A stretch of 64,000 bases of DNA from an uncultured Thiotrichaceae bacterium (GCA_937925855.1 CALAMO010000030.1:18084-82083), one strand, 5' to 3'. Shown: positions 38,063 to 49,521, numbered from the stretch's first letter. Notes: a model not told the origin generated them from the letters alone. Numbers and translations are program-made.

Positions 38063-38584
38063 ATCGCTCTGGAAAAAGAAACACGCCTTAACGAAGACAT
38101 TCGGGTTCCAAAGATCCGACTCATTGACGCAGATGGTGAAAATAAAGGTGTAGTCAATACCAGTGACGCGCTCCACGAGGCGCAGGAACTCGGCCTGGAA
38201 CTGGTAGAAATCGTACCCAATGGTAAGCCGCCGGTGTGTCGCATCATGGACTACGGTAAATTCCGTTTCGATGAAAGCAAGAAGGCGTCTGAAGCGCGCA
38301 AGAAGCAAAAGCAGGTTCAGGTGAAGGAAATAAAATTCCGCCCAGGAACTGATGAAGGCGATTATAAGATTAAGATCAGAAAGCTAACTGCTTTTCTGGA
38401 AGGTGGCGATAAGACCAAAATCACCGTGCGTTTTCGTGGACGTGAGATGGCGCACCGTGAGTTGGGTATGGAGTTGCTGAAGCGGGTAGAGGCAGAGCTG
38501 AGCGAATTAGCGAGCGTTGAGCAATTTCCCAAGCAGGAAGGGCGCCAGATGGTGATGGTCATGGCCCCGAAAAAAAATAAGTAG
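38063..38584 (+). CDS. infC: Translation initiation factor IF-3, AUC start
   Basis: 173 residues when begun at the ATC at 38063. It keeps 30S subunits apart and checks the start codon. The N domain ([46 protein letters not shown]) lies upstream of the first ATG (38234), so the true start must be earlier. GGAGG at 38049-38053 is 9 nt before ATC, and no ATG/GTG/TTG fits. Rare start codons (AUU in E. coli) allow IF-3 to limit its own synthesis. The C domain has [22 protein letters not shown] and ends MAPKKNK. Confidence 0.93.
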   Translation: MALEKETRLNEDIRVPKIRLIDADGENKGVVNTSDALHEAQELGLELVEIVPNGKPPVCRIMDYGKFRFDESKKASEARKKQKQVQVKEIKFRPGTDEGDYKIKIRKLTAFLEGGDKTKITVRFRGREMAHRELGMELLKRVEAELSELASVEQFPKQEGRQMVMVMAPKKNK

Positions 38585-38585
38585 C

Positions 38586-38680
38586 GTACAGAACTTCTGT
38601 ACCTTACTGAGTATGGCCCAGACCTCTGGTGTGAGCGATACTAACTTCACCCTGTTAAGGCAAGGCACTCTTGCAGGGTG
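38586..38680 (+). promoter_or_regulatory. Structured infC-rpmI leader, possible L20 operator
   Basis: Two folds lie in the 132-nt gap: GTACAG-AACTT-CTGTAC at 38586-38602, and CACCCTG (38648-38654) pairing with CAGGGTG (38674-38680) around an inner CAAG/CTTG stem with a 6-nt bulge. In E. coli, L20 represses rpmI by binding structured RNA here. That this RNA does so is inference. Confidence 0.4.
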
Positions 38681-38716
38681 TTTCGATTAATCCTTGATGC
38701 AATAAGGAGTACAAAG

Positions 38717-38917
38717 ATGCCTAAGATGAAAACTAACCGTGGGGCCGCTAAGCGCTTCCGCAAAACGGCTAATGGTACGTTCAAACGTAAGCAGTCCCAT
38801 CTGCGCCATATCCTTACCAAAAAAAGCACCAAGCGTAAGCGTCATTTGCGCGTTGGGGAAAACCGTGTACATAAGTCTGATACCGCTCAGGTTCAGCGCA
38901 TGATGCCGTACGCTTAA
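38717..38917 (+). CDS. rpmI: 50S ribosomal protein L35
   Basis: 66 residues, the usual 64-66. [45 protein letters not shown] is exact family sequence, very basic. ATG 38717 follows AAGGAG at 38704-38709. rplT follows after 21 bp. Confidence 0.97.
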   Translation: MPKMKTNRGAAKRFRKTANGTFKRKQSHLRHILTKKSTKRKRHLRVGENRVHKSDTAQVQRMMPYA

Positions 38918-38938
38918 AGGACGAGGAGTTAAACAAAG

Positions 38939-39295
38939 ATGGCAAGAGTTAAACGTGGTGTACAGGCACATGCCCGTCACAAGAAAATACTGAAGAAAGC
39001 CAAAGGCTATTACGGCGCACGCAGCCGTGTTTATCGTGTCGCGCATCAGGCAGTGATCAAAGCCGGTCAATATGCATATCGTGACCGTCGCCAAAGGAAG
39101 CGCCAGTTCCGCGCCCTATGGATTGCACGGATTAATGCAGCGGCCCGTATGTTTGATCTGTCATACAGTCGTTTCATGAATGGTTTGAAAAAGGCAGATA
39201 TTGCGGTTGACCGTAAGATTCTGGCGGATTTGGCCGTGCATGATATTGCGGCTTTTGGACAGCTTGCTGATAAAGCAAAAGCTGCCCTGGCCTGA
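38939..39295 (+). CDS. rplT: 50S ribosomal protein L20
   Basis: 118 residues. [68 protein letters not shown] is the L20 signature. It is an early assembly protein and, in many bacteria, a translational repressor of rpmI-rplT. The GAGGAG site before the ATG is clear. Confidence 0.98.
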   Translation: MARVKRGVQAHARHKKILKKAKGYYGARSRVYRVAHQAVIKAGQYAYRDRRQRKRQFRALWIARINAAARMFDLSYSRFMNGLKKADIAVDRKILADLAVHDIAAFGQLADKAKAALA

Positions 39296-39360
39296 GGGTA
39301 GTTGCTACCCTAAGCGATAACGCTGAGTCATGTTGTCGGTGGCTCGGTAGAAGTCTCTAA

Positions 39361-39395
39361 GCGGGGATAGGTTTTGCCTATACCCCGCTTTTTGT
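39361..39395 (+). terminator. Terminator or attenuator between rplT and pheS
   Basis: GCGGGGATAGG (39361-39371) pairs with CCTATACCCCGC, one bulged A, followed by five Ts and TTTG. It ends 22 nt before the pheS start. Another hairpin, GGGTAG-TTG-CTACCC, is at 39296-39310. No Phe-rich leader peptide is seen, so E. coli-type attenuation is not supported. Confidence 0.8.
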
Positions 39396-39401
39396 TTGTA
39401 A

Positions 39402-40454
<1,053 letters not shown>

Positions 40455-40470
40455 GCGGAGACCGAACGAT

Positions 40471-42870
40471 ATGTATATTAGCGAACAATGGTTACGTGAA
40501 TGGGTGAATCCTGAGCAAGATTTTGCGGCTATCGGTGAAGTATTGACTGTTTCTGGCTGTGAGGTAGAGGCGCTGGAGCCGGTGGCAACGGCCTTTACTG
40601 ATGTGGTGGTGGGCGAGTTGGTGCAGGTTGAGCCGCACCCGGATGCGGATAAGCTGCGCGTGTGCCATGTCGATGTTGGCGCGGAGGCACTCCTACAGAT
40701 TGTTTGTGGTGCGCCAAATGCACGGCTAGGCTTAAAAGCACCGCTGGCCCAGATTGGAGCACAGCTGCCGCTGCCGGAAGGCAAGCCGCTGAAGATTAAG
40801 AAAGGCAAGCTGCGTGGCGTGGAGTCGTTTGGCATGCTGTGTTCAGCGGCTGAGCTGGGGATGGCGGATAAGTCGGATGGTCTGCTGGAACTGCCTGTGG
40901 ATGCGCCGGTGGGAACGGCGGTGCGTGATTATCTGCAGTTGGATGATCAGGTGTTGGAATTAAGCATTACGCCAAACCGGGGTGATTGTCTTGGTGTTGC
41001 CGGAGTGGCACGCGAGGTTGGTGTGCTCACCGGTACCACGGTTAATGTGCCCGAGATTCCGCCACAGGCCGTGCAGCATACTGAAGTGCGAGCGGTGAGC
41101 TTGCCTGCCCCTGATAGTTGCCCGCATTTTGCCGGGCGGGTAGTGCGCAATGTCAATGTAAAAGCGGCAACCCCACTGTGGATGCAAGAAAAGCTGCGCC
41201 GCCACGGTCTGCGTTCGCTGTCGGCAGCGGTCGATGTAACCAACTACGTGATGATAGAAATCGGTAAGCCGATTCATGCGTTTGACCTTGATAAGCTTGA
41301 AGGTGGCATCCAGGCACGCTACGCCACTGAGGGTGAGCAGCTGGAATTGCTGGATGGGCAAACTGTCACGCTAGAGCCCGATACGCTGGTGATTGCGGAT
41401 GAGGTTAAAGCCGTGGCGCTGGCTGGGATTATGGGCGGTAATGCGACGGCGGTTTCCGACGATACCTGCAATATTTTTATCGAAAGCGCGCATTTCCGCC
41501 CGCAAAAAATGGCGGGTCAGGCGCGTAAATACGGCTTGCAAACGGATGCCTCCTACCGCTTTGAGCGCGGAGTGGCGGCGGATCTGACCGTTGCGGCGTT
41601 GGAGCGGGCGACCGCCCTGTTGCTGGAAATTTGCGGCGGTGAAGCCGGGCCGGTGATTGATCGATGTGTCGATGCTACGCTGTTTGAGCGGCGCACCATT
41701 CCACTGCGGCGTGAGCGCATTGGCCGCATTCTGGGTGTGACGATCGCGGATGCTGATGTGGTGGAGATTTTGACGCGGTTAGGTTGTAACGTGAGCGCTA
41801 GTGCGGAAGGCTGGTCGGTACAGGCGCCGCTGAGTCGTTTTGACCTGAATATTGAAGAAGATTTGGTCGAAGAATTAGCGCGGGTGCGTGGCTATGACTC
41901 GATTCCTGCGGTGCTGCGCGCCTTACCGCCGGTGGTCGCGCTGCCGCTTGAAACGCAGAACCGGCTGGATGACCTGCGCCGACCCTTGATTGAAGCGGGG
42001 TATCAGGAAGCGGTGACGTATAGCTTTGTCGATCCTGAGTTGGAGGCGCTGTTGGATGCTGAGGCGACCGATATTCGGCTGGCGAATCCGATTGCGTCTG
42101 ATCTGAGTCGGATGCGAACCACGTTGTGGACGGGTCTGCTGCCTGCGCTGCAGCATAATCTGAACCGCCAGCAGAACCGCGTGCGTTTGTTTGAGGTTGG
42201 GCCTGCTTTTGAACGCTGTGCGGGTGAGATTAAACAGAGCAAGCGGATTGCGGGCGTAATCAGCGGTACGGTGCTGCCTGAACAATGGGGAGAAGCAGCG
42301 CGCAAGGTGGATTTTTATGACGTAAAGGGCGATGTCGAAGCGATATTAACGCAGGCGTCTGCGCAGACGTTTAGTTTTGTATCTGCTTCGCATGCCGCGC
42401 TGCACCCCGGACAAAGTGCACAGATCAGGATGACGGCAGCTGATGGTGAGTCGCGGGTGATTGGCTGGGTCGGTGCTTTACACCCGCGTGTTGAAGCCAG
42501 TTTGGGTTTGGGGCAAGCCGCTTACCTGTTTGAATTGGATATGGTGGCTCTACAGGCGAAGCGGCTACCAGCCTATGAGGCGGTGGCTAAATTCCCTGGG
42601 ATTCGGCGCGACCTCGCCTTGTTAGTGGAGCGTAGTGTTCCGGCTAGTGCGCTGGATCAAGCCATAGCAGCGGTCGCGCCCGCGCAGCTGGTGCGCTGGA
42701 ATATATTCGATGTGTATACCGGTAAAGGTGTGGAATCACATCAAAAAAGTGTGGCATTGAGCTTGATTTTACAAGACTTTTCCCGCACCCTTGAAGACAA
42801 TGAAGTCAATCAGATCGTGGATAAGGTGGTGGTTTCTCTTGCGGAAAATACCGGTGCCACCTTACGATGA
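40471..42870 (+). CDS. pheT: Phenylalanine-tRNA ligase beta subunit
   Basis: 799 residues. A tRNA-binding (EMAP-like) domain (about 39-150) with [16 protein letters not shown], the B3/B4 editing domain, B5 ([19 protein letters not shown]), the catalytic-like domain with [11 protein letters not shown], and the C-terminal ferredoxin-fold anticodon domain ([21 protein letters not shown]) are all present. The start ATG 40471 follows the pheS stop by 16 bp. It heads into ihfA with the stop overlapping an upstream ATG that is not the ihfA start. Confidence 0.98.
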   Translation: MYISEQWLREWVNPEQDFAAIGEVLTVSGCEVEALEPVATAFTDVVVGELVQVEPHPDADKLRVCHVDVGAEALLQIVCGAPNARLGLKAPLAQIGAQLPLPEGKPLKIKKGKLRGVESFGMLCSAAELGMADKSDGLLELPVDAPVGTAVRDYLQLDDQVLELSITPNRGDCLGVAGVAREVGVLTGTTVNVPEIPPQAVQHTEVRAVSLPAPDSCPHFAGRVVRNVNVKAATPLWMQEKLRRHGLRSLSAAVDVTNYVMIEIGKPIHAFDLDKLEGGIQARYATEGEQLELLDGQTVTLEPDTLVIADEVKAVALAGIMGGNATAVSDDTCNIFIESAHFRPQKMAGQARKYGLQTDASYRFERGVAADLTVAALERATALLLEICGGEAGPVIDRCVDATLFERRTIPLRRERIGRILGVTIADADVVEILTRLGCNVSASAEGWSVQAPLSRFDLNIEEDLVEELARVRGYDSIPAVLRALPPVVALPLETQNRLDDLRRPLIEAGYQEAVTYSFVDPELEALLDAEATDIRLANPIASDLSRMRTTLWTGLLPALQHNLNRQQNRVRLFEVGPAFERCAGEIKQSKRIAGVISGTVLPEQWGEAARKVDFYDVKGDVEAILTQASAQTFSFVSASHAALHPGQSAQIRMTAADGESRVIGWVGALHPRVEASLGLGQAAYLFELDMVALQAKRLPAYEAVAKFPGIRRDLALLVERSVPASALDQAIAAVAPAQLVRWNIFDVYTGKGVESHQKSVALSLILQDFSRTLEDNEVNQIVDKVVVSLAENTGATLR

Positions 42871-42884
42871 AGGAGAATATAAAT

Positions 42885-43193
42885 ATGGTGACTTTGACCA
42901 AAGCGGACATGGTCGAACATCTTTATGAAGAGCTGGGCTTAAATAAGCGTGAATCTAAGGATTTGGTCGAAATGTTCTTCGAGGAAATCAGGGCTTCATT
43001 AGATAAAGGGCAGAACGTAAAATTATCCGGTTTTGGGAATTTTATGCTACGTGACAAAACGCAGCGTCCTGGACGTAATCCGAAAACAGGCGAAGAGATA
43101 CCGGTTGAAGCACGCCGTGTTGTTACTTTTCGCCCCGGCCAAAAGCTAAAACAACGAGTCGAGATCTATGCAGGAAGCGCCAGTTCCCAATAG
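42885..43193 (+). CDS. ihfA: Integration host factor alpha subunit
   Basis: 102 residues. [81 protein letters not shown] is the HU/IHF fold with the Pro of the DNA-bending arm (PGRNPKTG). It pairs with IHF-beta to bend DNA. ATG 42885 follows AAGGAG at 42870-42875. pheT-ihfA-merR is a conserved order. IHF is often needed by phage-type integrases like the one next door. Confidence 0.97.
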   Translation: MVTLTKADMVEHLYEELGLNKRESKDLVEMFFEEIRASLDKGQNVKLSGFGNFMLRDKTQRPGRNPKTGEEIPVEARRVVTFRPGQKLKQRVEIYAGSASSQ

Positions 43194-43542
43194 TGAATTA
43201 CCCGCGATACCCTCGAAGCGCTATTTTACTATTGGTGAAGTCAGCGATTTGTGTTGTGTTAAATCGCATGTTTTACGTTATTGGGAACAAGAGTTTCCTT
43301 CATTAAAACCGATGAAGCGGCGTGGAAATCGCCGCTACTACCAGCGTGAAGACGTGATTCTGATTCGACAGATTCGTAGCCTGTTATATGAGCAAGGTTA
43401 CACGATTAGCGGTGCCAGACAGCAAATCATGGGTGGCGGAGAAGTAGACGAAATGGCGAGTGGCAGCAGTGTTTTGGATGATGTCGCATTAAAAAAGATC
43501 GTGTCGGATCTTGAGGAAACCTTGCAAGCGCTGCGGGTTTGA
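43168..43542 (+). CDS. MerR-family transcriptional regulator
   Basis: 124 residues. [71 protein letters not shown] is a MerR winged-helix DNA-binding domain. A short coiled coil follows, with no effector domain and no metal-binding cysteines. It overlaps the ihfA end by 26 bp. This gene follows ihfA in many gammaproteobacteria; its target is unknown to me. Confidence 0.9.
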   Translation: MQEAPVPNSELPAIPSKRYFTIGEVSDLCCVKSHVLRYWEQEFPSLKPMKRRGNRRYYQREDVILIRQIRSLLYEQGYTISGARQQIMGGGEVDEMASGSSVLDDVALKKIVSDLEETLQALRV

Positions 43543-43627
43543 TGTTTGTTTGTGTTGTGTGGCCGATTTGTTTGGGGTCGTCTATTGAGTTCATGCAGTG
43601 CATGGGGTAACCTTGCTTCTCTTCGGT

Positions 43628-43709
<82 letters not shown>

Positions 43710-43729
43710 GTATTTGATTTAAAAGCATT

Positions 43730-44938
43730 TTATATTTCCTTTGGGGCGCTTTCCGTCTGTTTTGGGGCCTTTTTGTCTTTGCCCTCCGTGATGAAATTCT
43801 CAATTTTGGCACGTTCGCCACTTTGCGCGGCGGTGTTGATCCATCTTGTATAAACGCTCAGAAACACCTGTATGCTGTGTCCCATTTGTGAGGCCGCATA
43901 AGCTGGATTGCTGCCAGACATTAGCATCATGGTTGCATAAGTATGGCGGGTTTCGTATGCGCGGCGGTGGCGGATTTCTAGCCGTTCTAATGTTGGGTTC
44001 CAGTATCGGATGCGCTGCGCTTTACCGTTGTCGTTCCAGCTTTGGCCGGTAACAGGATTATGGAACACAAAACCCCTTCCCTGTTCGCCTGTGATTTTCT
44101 GCTGTCTTTGGAGCGTAGCAACAGCCCGCGTGTTCAGATCAACGTCGCGTATTTTGTTTGTCTTGGTGTTTTTGACCTCACCCAATGTCCGCGCACGTTG
44201 GACGCGGACAAAAGGCCGGTGTTTACTCAGATCAACGTCGCCCCATTCCAGCGCTATTTGTTCCTCAATTCTCAGGCCGGTAAAGAAGGCAAATTCAAAG
44301 TAATTGCTGACCTGTTCGTCATACATGGCCCGCATGTAATCAAGTATCTGCTCTACTTCGGACAGTTCAAACGGGTCTGGTTGTGGTGTCTGTACTTTCT
44401 GATTTTTCAGTTTGGCTGCTGGATTGGTGTCTATCAGATCATCAATAAAAGCCATTTCAAATACTTGTCGTAGTGGTATCAGTGCGTTATTGCGATTTTT
44501 GGCACTTGTCCAGGAGATGCCCCCAACATGCGCGGCCAGATCACTGTATTTGATTTCTTTAATTGGCGTACCGCCAAACTCGGGCAACCAGTAGCGCCTG
44601 AGTTCTCCCCTGTATTTTTTCAGCGTTCCGGTGGATAAATGGCTATTGGCCTGTAGCCATTTTTGCGCGATTTCCTGAAAGGTTTGCTTTGTTGGTGTTA
44701 TCGGAGACAGCCCCAGCTTTTGCACCGTTTTACTATCTGGGAAGTGTTCCGCATAGTTGAATACACCGCGCCGGATTTCGTCCTGAATGCTATCTCTTAT
44801 GTTGGCTGCCGCTTTTAGGTTGGCAGGTGTTGGCCTCAGATTAAGCGTTTCGCGGTGGCGCTCCATACGCCACCGAAACGTAATCCTGATGCTTTGGCCT
44901 CTGGCCTCTACTCCGGTGTATTGGTGCTTTTTTGCCAT
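43730..44938 (-). CDS. int: Tyrosine recombinase integrase
   Basis: 402 residues. An N-terminal arm-binding part (DUF3596-like: [25 protein letters not shown]) precedes the core-binding SAM-like domain ([38 protein letters not shown]) and the catalytic domain. The catalytic residues seen are R in [16 protein letters not shown] in [15 protein letters not shown]-x2-R as [11 protein letters not shown], the second H in [12 protein letters not shown], and Tyr in SVYTRW. It lies 20 bp from attL and would recombine attP with tRNA-Pro. Confidence 0.95.
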   Translation of the reverse strand: MAKKHQYTGVEARGQSIRITFRWRMERHRETLNLRPTPANLKAAANIRDSIQDEIRRGVFNYAEHFPDSKTVQKLGLSPITPTKQTFQEIAQKWLQANSHLSTGTLKKYRGELRRYWLPEFGGTPIKEIKYSDLAAHVGGISWTSAKNRNNALIPLRQVFEMAFIDDLIDTNPAAKLKNQKVQTPQPDPFELSEVEQILDYMRAMYDEQVSNYFEFAFFTGLRIEEQIALEWGDVDLSKHRPFVRVQRARTLGEVKNTKTNKIRDVDLNTRAVATLQRQQKITGEQGRGFVFHNPVTGQSWNDNGKAQRIRYWNPTLERLEIRHRRAYETRHTYATMMLMSGSNPAYAASQMGHSIQVFLSVYTRWINTAAQSGERAKIENFITEGKDKKAPKQTESAPKEI

Positions 44939-44941
44939 GAT

Positions 44942-45178
44942 TTACGCTGCGTTGATAGCTGCTTTTTTAATGGCCTTCGTGAGCTTTTCACCTTCTACCC
45001 AATCAGTATAAGCGTCCATGTCCATCTGTATCCGGTTATCAGGTGCATGGCGGTAGTGAATACCTTCAACCCATACCCCACCTTTGATTTTGTTACGAAT
45101 AGCATCCTCGGTGTATCCAGTCAGCTCTGAGAATTTCTTAATAGTCACGTACTTTACTTTGATGAATCCCATTTTCAT
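44942..45178 (-). CDS. Small excisionase-like DNA-binding protein
   Basis: 78 residues. KVKYVTIKKFSELTGYTEDAIRNKIKGGVWVEGIHYRHAPDNRIQMDMDAYTDWVEG is a winged helix of the excisionase/AlpA kind (ExcA/P22-like Xis). It lies 3 bp before the integrase on the same strand, where a recombination directionality factor is expected. The role is inferred from fold and place. Confidence 0.75.
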   Translation of the reverse strand: MKMGFIKVKYVTIKKFSELTGYTEDAIRNKIKGGVWVEGIHYRHAPDNRIQMDMDAYTDWVEGEKLTKAIKKAAINAA

Positions 45179-45212
45179 TACTCCGGGTTTGATTGTGTTT
45201 TGTGGTGCCTTT

Positions 45213-45243
45213 GGTGGAGCAAGGAAAATGCCCTTGCTCCACC
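45213..45243. repeat. Perfect 12-bp stem-loop between two satellite genes
   Basis: GGTGGAGCAAGG at 45213-45224 and CCTTGCTCCACC at 45232-45243 with a 7-nt loop. It lies after the stop of the 520-residue gene and before the excisionase-like gene. There is no T-run on either strand, so it is not a classic terminator. It may protect mRNA ends or bind protein. Confidence 0.75.
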
Positions 45244-45265
45244 GTTTCAGTTTTACAGCTGGCAG

Positions 45266-46828
45266 TTAAACGAGCTGTGGCTGGTGATTTGTTAAATCGA
45301 GTTGGTTTTTCTCAGTATCCAGATAAGCATTTTTGCGTTTGGCTTTTAAAATTGATTTTTTGCCTGTCTCGCCTTTAGCGCCTTCTGCCAGAATAAACTC
45401 AGGTTTTCTATTGCCCGGTTTGTACTCTGGATTGGGTTTTAAGAGGCCATCAGCAGCACCCCGCTTTAGCCAAACATTCCAAATCCGCCCGGTTTCGTTG
45501 GCGGTCAATGTGTGAGTGAGTCCGCCTGTATTTTTCCAGATGAATTTTTGTGTGGCTGCTTTGGCATGGCTACATTCGCCAGATTTAACCGACCTATTCC
45601 AATCACCATAAAGTGCTTCTGATACGCCCTGCAACCGTCTGTCCAGCTCACTAGATGGATTGCTGGACTCACTAGGTATACCTAGCTTAATAGCGCTGTC
45701 TAGTGGCATGTCCAGTTGTTCCTCATGGGTGCCTAAACCACGCTGCAAAATACGTTCAATCTGCGCTTGGTCAGCGGCTTGATTGAGCGCAGTATCAGCA
45801 GGGGAGTCGATGCCCGATTTTGAGAGTTCAGCATTCCACGTGGACAGGTCGCTATCCGGTGCCGGTGTGGGGGAGGGTGCCGATTGCTGGATTGGATCAT
45901 TTATATTTTGCTTTAATAAAATGGCGTGACGGATTACAGCGCGGCGGGTGCCGGTAAAATGAAAGCCAGATTCAAAAGCCACTACCGCGATTAAAGACGC
46001 AAATATCATTGAATATAAAATAGCGCCACCAAATACGGCTTTCATGAATTTAATAATCGCCGGGTTTTGGTTTTCGTCATATTGCAATTCCTGTGCTTTC
46101 TCAATCATTTTTAATTTCAGCTCCATAGCAGAGGTAGCCATAAACTGATTCTGATTTGAAATAGCATCAATGCGGCCTTGTGCTTTGGCGATGCGCTTCT
46201 GTTCGTACACTTCGCAGCGTTCAACCCGTTTCGCGCCTTTGCTGCTATGTCGATCACAGCGGGACAGTTCATATTGCGCGTCCGATAGTTCGGCCTGTGC
46301 GCTTTCCAGTCCAGCCGTATTGACGTTGGCCGGGGTAGTGGGTCGGTTTATGTCTTTCACTACGCCTTGATAGACCTGTGAGGATTCAGACCGATGCTTA
46401 ACCAGCATGTCGGTGCGTTCTGAACTGGTGGCGATTTCGGAGAAGATCACGAACAGCAGTATCATTGCAGTGATAAGTAAACCGGCCTTGGTGGTGTGTA
46501 TCGAGCTGTACAGCGATTTCTGCGCCAGTGTAATGGCTAAGGTCATCATGCAGCCGATACCGGCGTATACCATTTGTGAGGCTGTCCACGTGGTCGGGTT
46601 GTCCGATCCTGAAAAGAATTGCACAGCAAAGGTGCCAGTGAGTAATGCGCCCGCAATGAAGAATGTCCAGATGGTGCCGCCTAAGCCTCTATCCATTGAT
46701 TTAAGCTGGTGCATTGGCATGGTACGCGCCAATTCTTCGGCCTCTGCATAGAGGTCTTTGTGATTGGTTAGCGAGTAGATGGTGTAGCCCAACAGGGCAA
46801 GCAGTAGCAGTGATAAAAATAAAATCAT
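45266..46828 (-). CDS. Large membrane protein of the satellite, unknown function
   Basis: 520 residues. An N-terminal membrane helix (1-18), then three more (about 50-72, 85-103, 115-133) precede a coiled-coil region (SAQAELSDAQYELSRC, KRVERCEVYEQKRIAKAQGRIDAI, residues about 175-250) and a last helix (about 270-295). The C-terminal half is soluble and polar, with a Pro/Ser linker (QQSAPSPTPAPDSD) and a WKNTGGLTHTLTANETGRIWNVWLKRGAADGLL module of winged-helix look. I do not recognise it. Last gene of the leftward rep operon; 10-bp gap to the small membrane gene. Confidence 0.7.
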   Translation of the reverse strand: MILFLSLLLLALLGYTIYSLTNHKDLYAEAEELARTMPMHQLKSMDRGLGGTIWTFFIAGALLTGTFAVQFFSGSDNPTTWTASQMVYAGIGCMMTLAITLAQKSLYSSIHTTKAGLLITAMILLFVIFSEIATSSERTDMLVKHRSESSQVYQGVVKDINRPTTPANVNTAGLESAQAELSDAQYELSRCDRHSSKGAKRVERCEVYEQKRIAKAQGRIDAISNQNQFMATSAMELKLKMIEKAQELQYDENQNPAIIKFMKAVFGGAILYSMIFASLIAVVAFESGFHFTGTRRAVIRHAILLKQNINDPIQQSAPSPTPAPDSDLSTWNAELSKSGIDSPADTALNQAADQAQIERILQRGLGTHEEQLDMPLDSAIKLGIPSESSNPSSELDRRLQGVSEALYGDWNRSVKSGECSHAKAATQKFIWKNTGGLTHTLTANETGRIWNVWLKRGAADGLLKPNPEYKPGNRKPEFILAEGAKGETGKKSILKAKRKNAYLDTEKNQLDLTNHQPQLV

Positions 46829-46838
46829 GGTATTCCCC

Positions 46839-47075
46839 TTAAACCAGTCCGCAAGTAATCAAGATGCCAGCCGTAAACAGGCTAGCGTGCACCCAGTAGC
46901 CGCCGATAATGCTGTGGTAGAGCGCGAGTGATAGCGCGGTGCCACTAAACGCATAGGGCAGGGTGTACAGGGTGATTTGCGGCGGGTAGCCGTATCGAAA
47001 CATATCCACCCAGACAAACAGGCCGGTAGCCAGTAGGCTGAGGAGTAGAGCGGGTTTTGCCAGATGCTGAGTCAT
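46839..47075 (-). CDS. Small three-helix membrane protein
   Basis: 78 residues, almost all hydrophobic. Helices are about 8-24, 36-54 and 60-77 (PALLLSLLATGLFVWVDMF, LPYAFSGTALSLALYHS, SLFTAGILITCGLV). No family is recognised. Its start overlaps the rep stop by 4 nt (ATGA), so it is coupled to it. A holin-like role is possible on size and pattern but is only a guess. Confidence 0.7.
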   Translation of the reverse strand: MTQHLAKPALLLSLLATGLFVWVDMFRYGYPPQITLYTLPYAFSGTALSLALYHSIIGGYWVHASLFTAGILITCGLV

Positions 47076-49342
47076 GCGAAAACCCCCTGTAATGTTTCAA
47101 CAGACGCGGGGTTGCCTGTGATCGTGGGTAAATTCTGCTTTAAATCACTATCAGCAGCCCGGTTTAAGTCAATTTCTGGATTGATGGGGATTTTCTCAGT
47201 CAATCCCGGTGATTCATCGCCCGGTGGTGATTTCGTGCGATTATTTCTAATCTCCCAAGTGACGCCCGGCCGCGCCCGGTCTTCAAAAGACTCACCCACA
47301 CGCGGTGACTCAGGCCAGTTATAAACAGCACGGCCAAACTGGTGCAGGGTTTTTTCCTTTCTGGCTGTTTCCAACAGGTCAGCGTACAGGGCGCGTAGTT
47401 CGTCGGTGGTGTCCGGGTTGAACTGTCCCGGCTCCATTGGCGGTGATTCGTGTTTCACCATTGCATCTAACAGGGTAGGGACGTTGACCGCACGCCAGCG
47501 GATAGGCCGGGTTTCTACGGTTAAGCCTTCGCTTTTGCTTTCAACGCCGGTCACACGTTCCAGCGTGTCGCCAAAGCTACCCAACGCCAGCGTTTCACCA
47601 TCGCTTTCATATTCATTTTCAGTAGTGAGGTTGACGGGTTCACAGTCGTCTACCGGGTTTCTGCGCAGTTCCATAAACCGGCAAAAATCCGGGTTTTGGC
47701 GGGTGTCCGGGTTGTCGTGTGCCTCAGTGCCAAACGTACCGCAACAGGCCAGCCGTTCAGCTTCCAGTTGGGTCGATCCTGCTACCGGCTCATGAATGCG
47801 GCGGAGTTCGTCCCATATTCCGATGGAGGCATTAATGCGAATGAGTGAAAACTGGTTGATACCATGCAGGGAAGCCCACGCCGCGCCGCGTTCCTGTTTT
47901 TCGCGCTTGGCTTTTTGTTCTTTGGTCTCCGGGGTGTCGGTGTCGCCTTCTTCGCGTACATCCTTGACCACATAGCCCAATACATCCTTGATGATGTACG
48001 TTGTCAGCGTTGCGTCGCCTTTGGGATCAAACACCTTGTAATTCACGCGCCGGGTGAGTGCGCCGGGTTGGGTGTCTTTCAGGTGTTGGCGGAGGATTAA
48101 GCCTTGTTGCAGGGTGATTTTATTACGCTGTTTATGGTCGCCTTTCTGGTGAAAGTCCTTAACAATCTGGTCATATTCGCGGTAGTACCAGTTGAATATA
48201 TCCTTGATTTGTTTAAGCGTTGCGCCTTTGTAGAAAAAGCCGTAGTGATGGTGTGGGGTGCCGTCCTTATGGGCTTCAACACCTTTCAGCGCGAAGAAGT
48301 CCACGCCCTCACGATCCAGCGCAGAGGCTACCCGTTTAAAGATTTCGTTCAGGTGGTTGTGGGTGTACTTCACCTGCCATTTGGTGTTGAACTTTGGATT
48401 CAACGCCCATTCACCGCTGGCATTTTGACGCGGTGCCGGGTGGTGTTCACTGGCGGCGGTCGGGGTAATCATCACGAACTGATAGCCGTTGTCTTCAGCG
48501 AAGTTCACCAGCCCGGTTAATAGGGTGATTACCTTGGTTTTGCGGTTTTTGGGGTTGGCGTTGCTGCTGTTGTAGACGGTCATCATGTCTACTTCGTCGT
48601 CTTCGGTAGATATGAACACCGTGTCTTGCATGTATTGGATGCTATCGCGCTGTGACTGTAACCAGTCTTGCAAGGCTTCCTCTGTGATTGCTTGGTCCGC
48701 ATGTTTACCGATACGACAGGCACAGCGTGCGCGGTGCTGTTCGCCTTTTTTGCTGCGCTTGCTGAATTGCTTGGTGATCCAGTCACGATTCACCAGCCGG
48801 TTAAATTTCGCGCCGTTGCCGGTGCTGCTGTCCTGTGAACCGCTGGAAGGGAAGGTTACGGCCTCTTTGTTACAGAATGCGCGTACTGCCTGCCAGCGTT
48901 CACGCCGTTGGCGTTTCAGGGCTTTGGCGGTGTCGCTGTCCAGTTCGCCGCGTTGCTCAGTGTCCAGCAGTTCAGCATCCGGGGCGTGCTGTTCCCATAG
49001 CATCAGAAATTCCAGCCTGAAACGGTCTTTGCTGTCCACAAAATCGCCGGTACTGGCGTAGCCTTTCACCATCTTCACCACGTTGGATAGGTAGGCGTTA
49101 GCGTGCTTTCTGGCGTGATCCTGTGCCAGCTTGTTGATTACCGGGTTTTCAGGGTGTGTGCCGTTGTCGGTTGCTTCCTGTGTATAGGCTTTTATTGCAC
49201 CTTGATAGATGGTTGAATACTGGCTGGCTACGTCGCTGCGCATGGTTTGCGGTATGCCGTTTAATTTGTAGTTGATGGCGCTATGGTCGCTTTTGTGACA
49301 AACGACGGGATAGCCGTCTAACAGGGTAGGGGATGTGCTCAT
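47072..49342 (-). CDS. Phage P2 gpA-type HUH replication endonuclease
   Basis: 756 residues. Rolling-circle initiator: FFALKGVEAHKDGTPHHHYGFFYK is the metal-binding HUH motif, and TTYIIKDVLGYVVKDVREEG is the tyrosine motif. The N-terminal and C-terminal parts are long and hydrophilic, as in gpA proteins. It would nick one strand at the element origin and prime replication from the 3' end. The start at 49342 overlaps the upstream gene by 4 nt; a longer start at 49390 is less likely. Middle gene of a tightly packed operon. Confidence 0.88.
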   Translation of the reverse strand: MSTSPTLLDGYPVVCHKSDHSAINYKLNGIPQTMRSDVASQYSTIYQGAIKAYTQEATDNGTHPENPVINKLAQDHARKHANAYLSNVVKMVKGYASTGDFVDSKDRFRLEFLMLWEQHAPDAELLDTEQRGELDSDTAKALKRQRRERWQAVRAFCNKEAVTFPSSGSQDSSTGNGAKFNRLVNRDWITKQFSKRSKKGEQHRARCACRIGKHADQAITEEALQDWLQSQRDSIQYMQDTVFISTEDDEVDMMTVYNSSNANPKNRKTKVITLLTGLVNFAEDNGYQFVMITPTAASEHHPAPRQNASGEWALNPKFNTKWQVKYTHNHLNEIFKRVASALDREGVDFFALKGVEAHKDGTPHHHYGFFYKGATLKQIKDIFNWYYREYDQIVKDFHQKGDHKQRNKITLQQGLILRQHLKDTQPGALTRRVNYKVFDPKGDATLTTYIIKDVLGYVVKDVREEGDTDTPETKEQKAKREKQERGAAWASLHGINQFSLIRINASIGIWDELRRIHEPVAGSTQLEAERLACCGTFGTEAHDNPDTRQNPDFCRFMELRRNPVDDCEPVNLTTENEYESDGETLALGSFGDTLERVTGVESKSEGLTVETRPIRWRAVNVPTLLDAMVKHESPPMEPGQFNPDTTDELRALYADLLETARKEKTLHQFGRAVYNWPESPRVGESFEDRARPGVTWEIRNNRTKSPPGDESPGLTEKIPINPEIDLNRAADSDLKQNLPTITGNPASVETLQGVFA

Positions 49343-49521
49343 TTTGACGATACTCCCATAAAGCCGTTTTTTCTCAGCCAGTAGCACCAAAGATGTGTAC
49401 GGGCTTTGGCGGGTTTGGGGTGTCTCGCGTCAGCAATGCGCTTTTCTACTTCGGCTCTGACCTGTTGGCAGCGCTGGGAGAATGCCCGGATTTCAGGGCT
49501 TTGGGTAAGTGGCTGGTTCAT
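49339..49521 (-). CDS. Small hypothetical protein of the rep operon
   Basis: 60 residues: MNQPLTQSPEIRAFSQRC, a charged helix VRAEVEKRIADARHPKPAKAR, then HLWCYWLRKNGFMG. No family is recognised. Both ends overlap the neighbours by 4 nt, which supports real coupled translation. Confidence 0.65.
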   Translation of the reverse strand: MNQPLTQSPEIRAFSQRCQQVRAEVEKRIADARHPKPAKARTHLWCYWLRKNGFMGVSSK

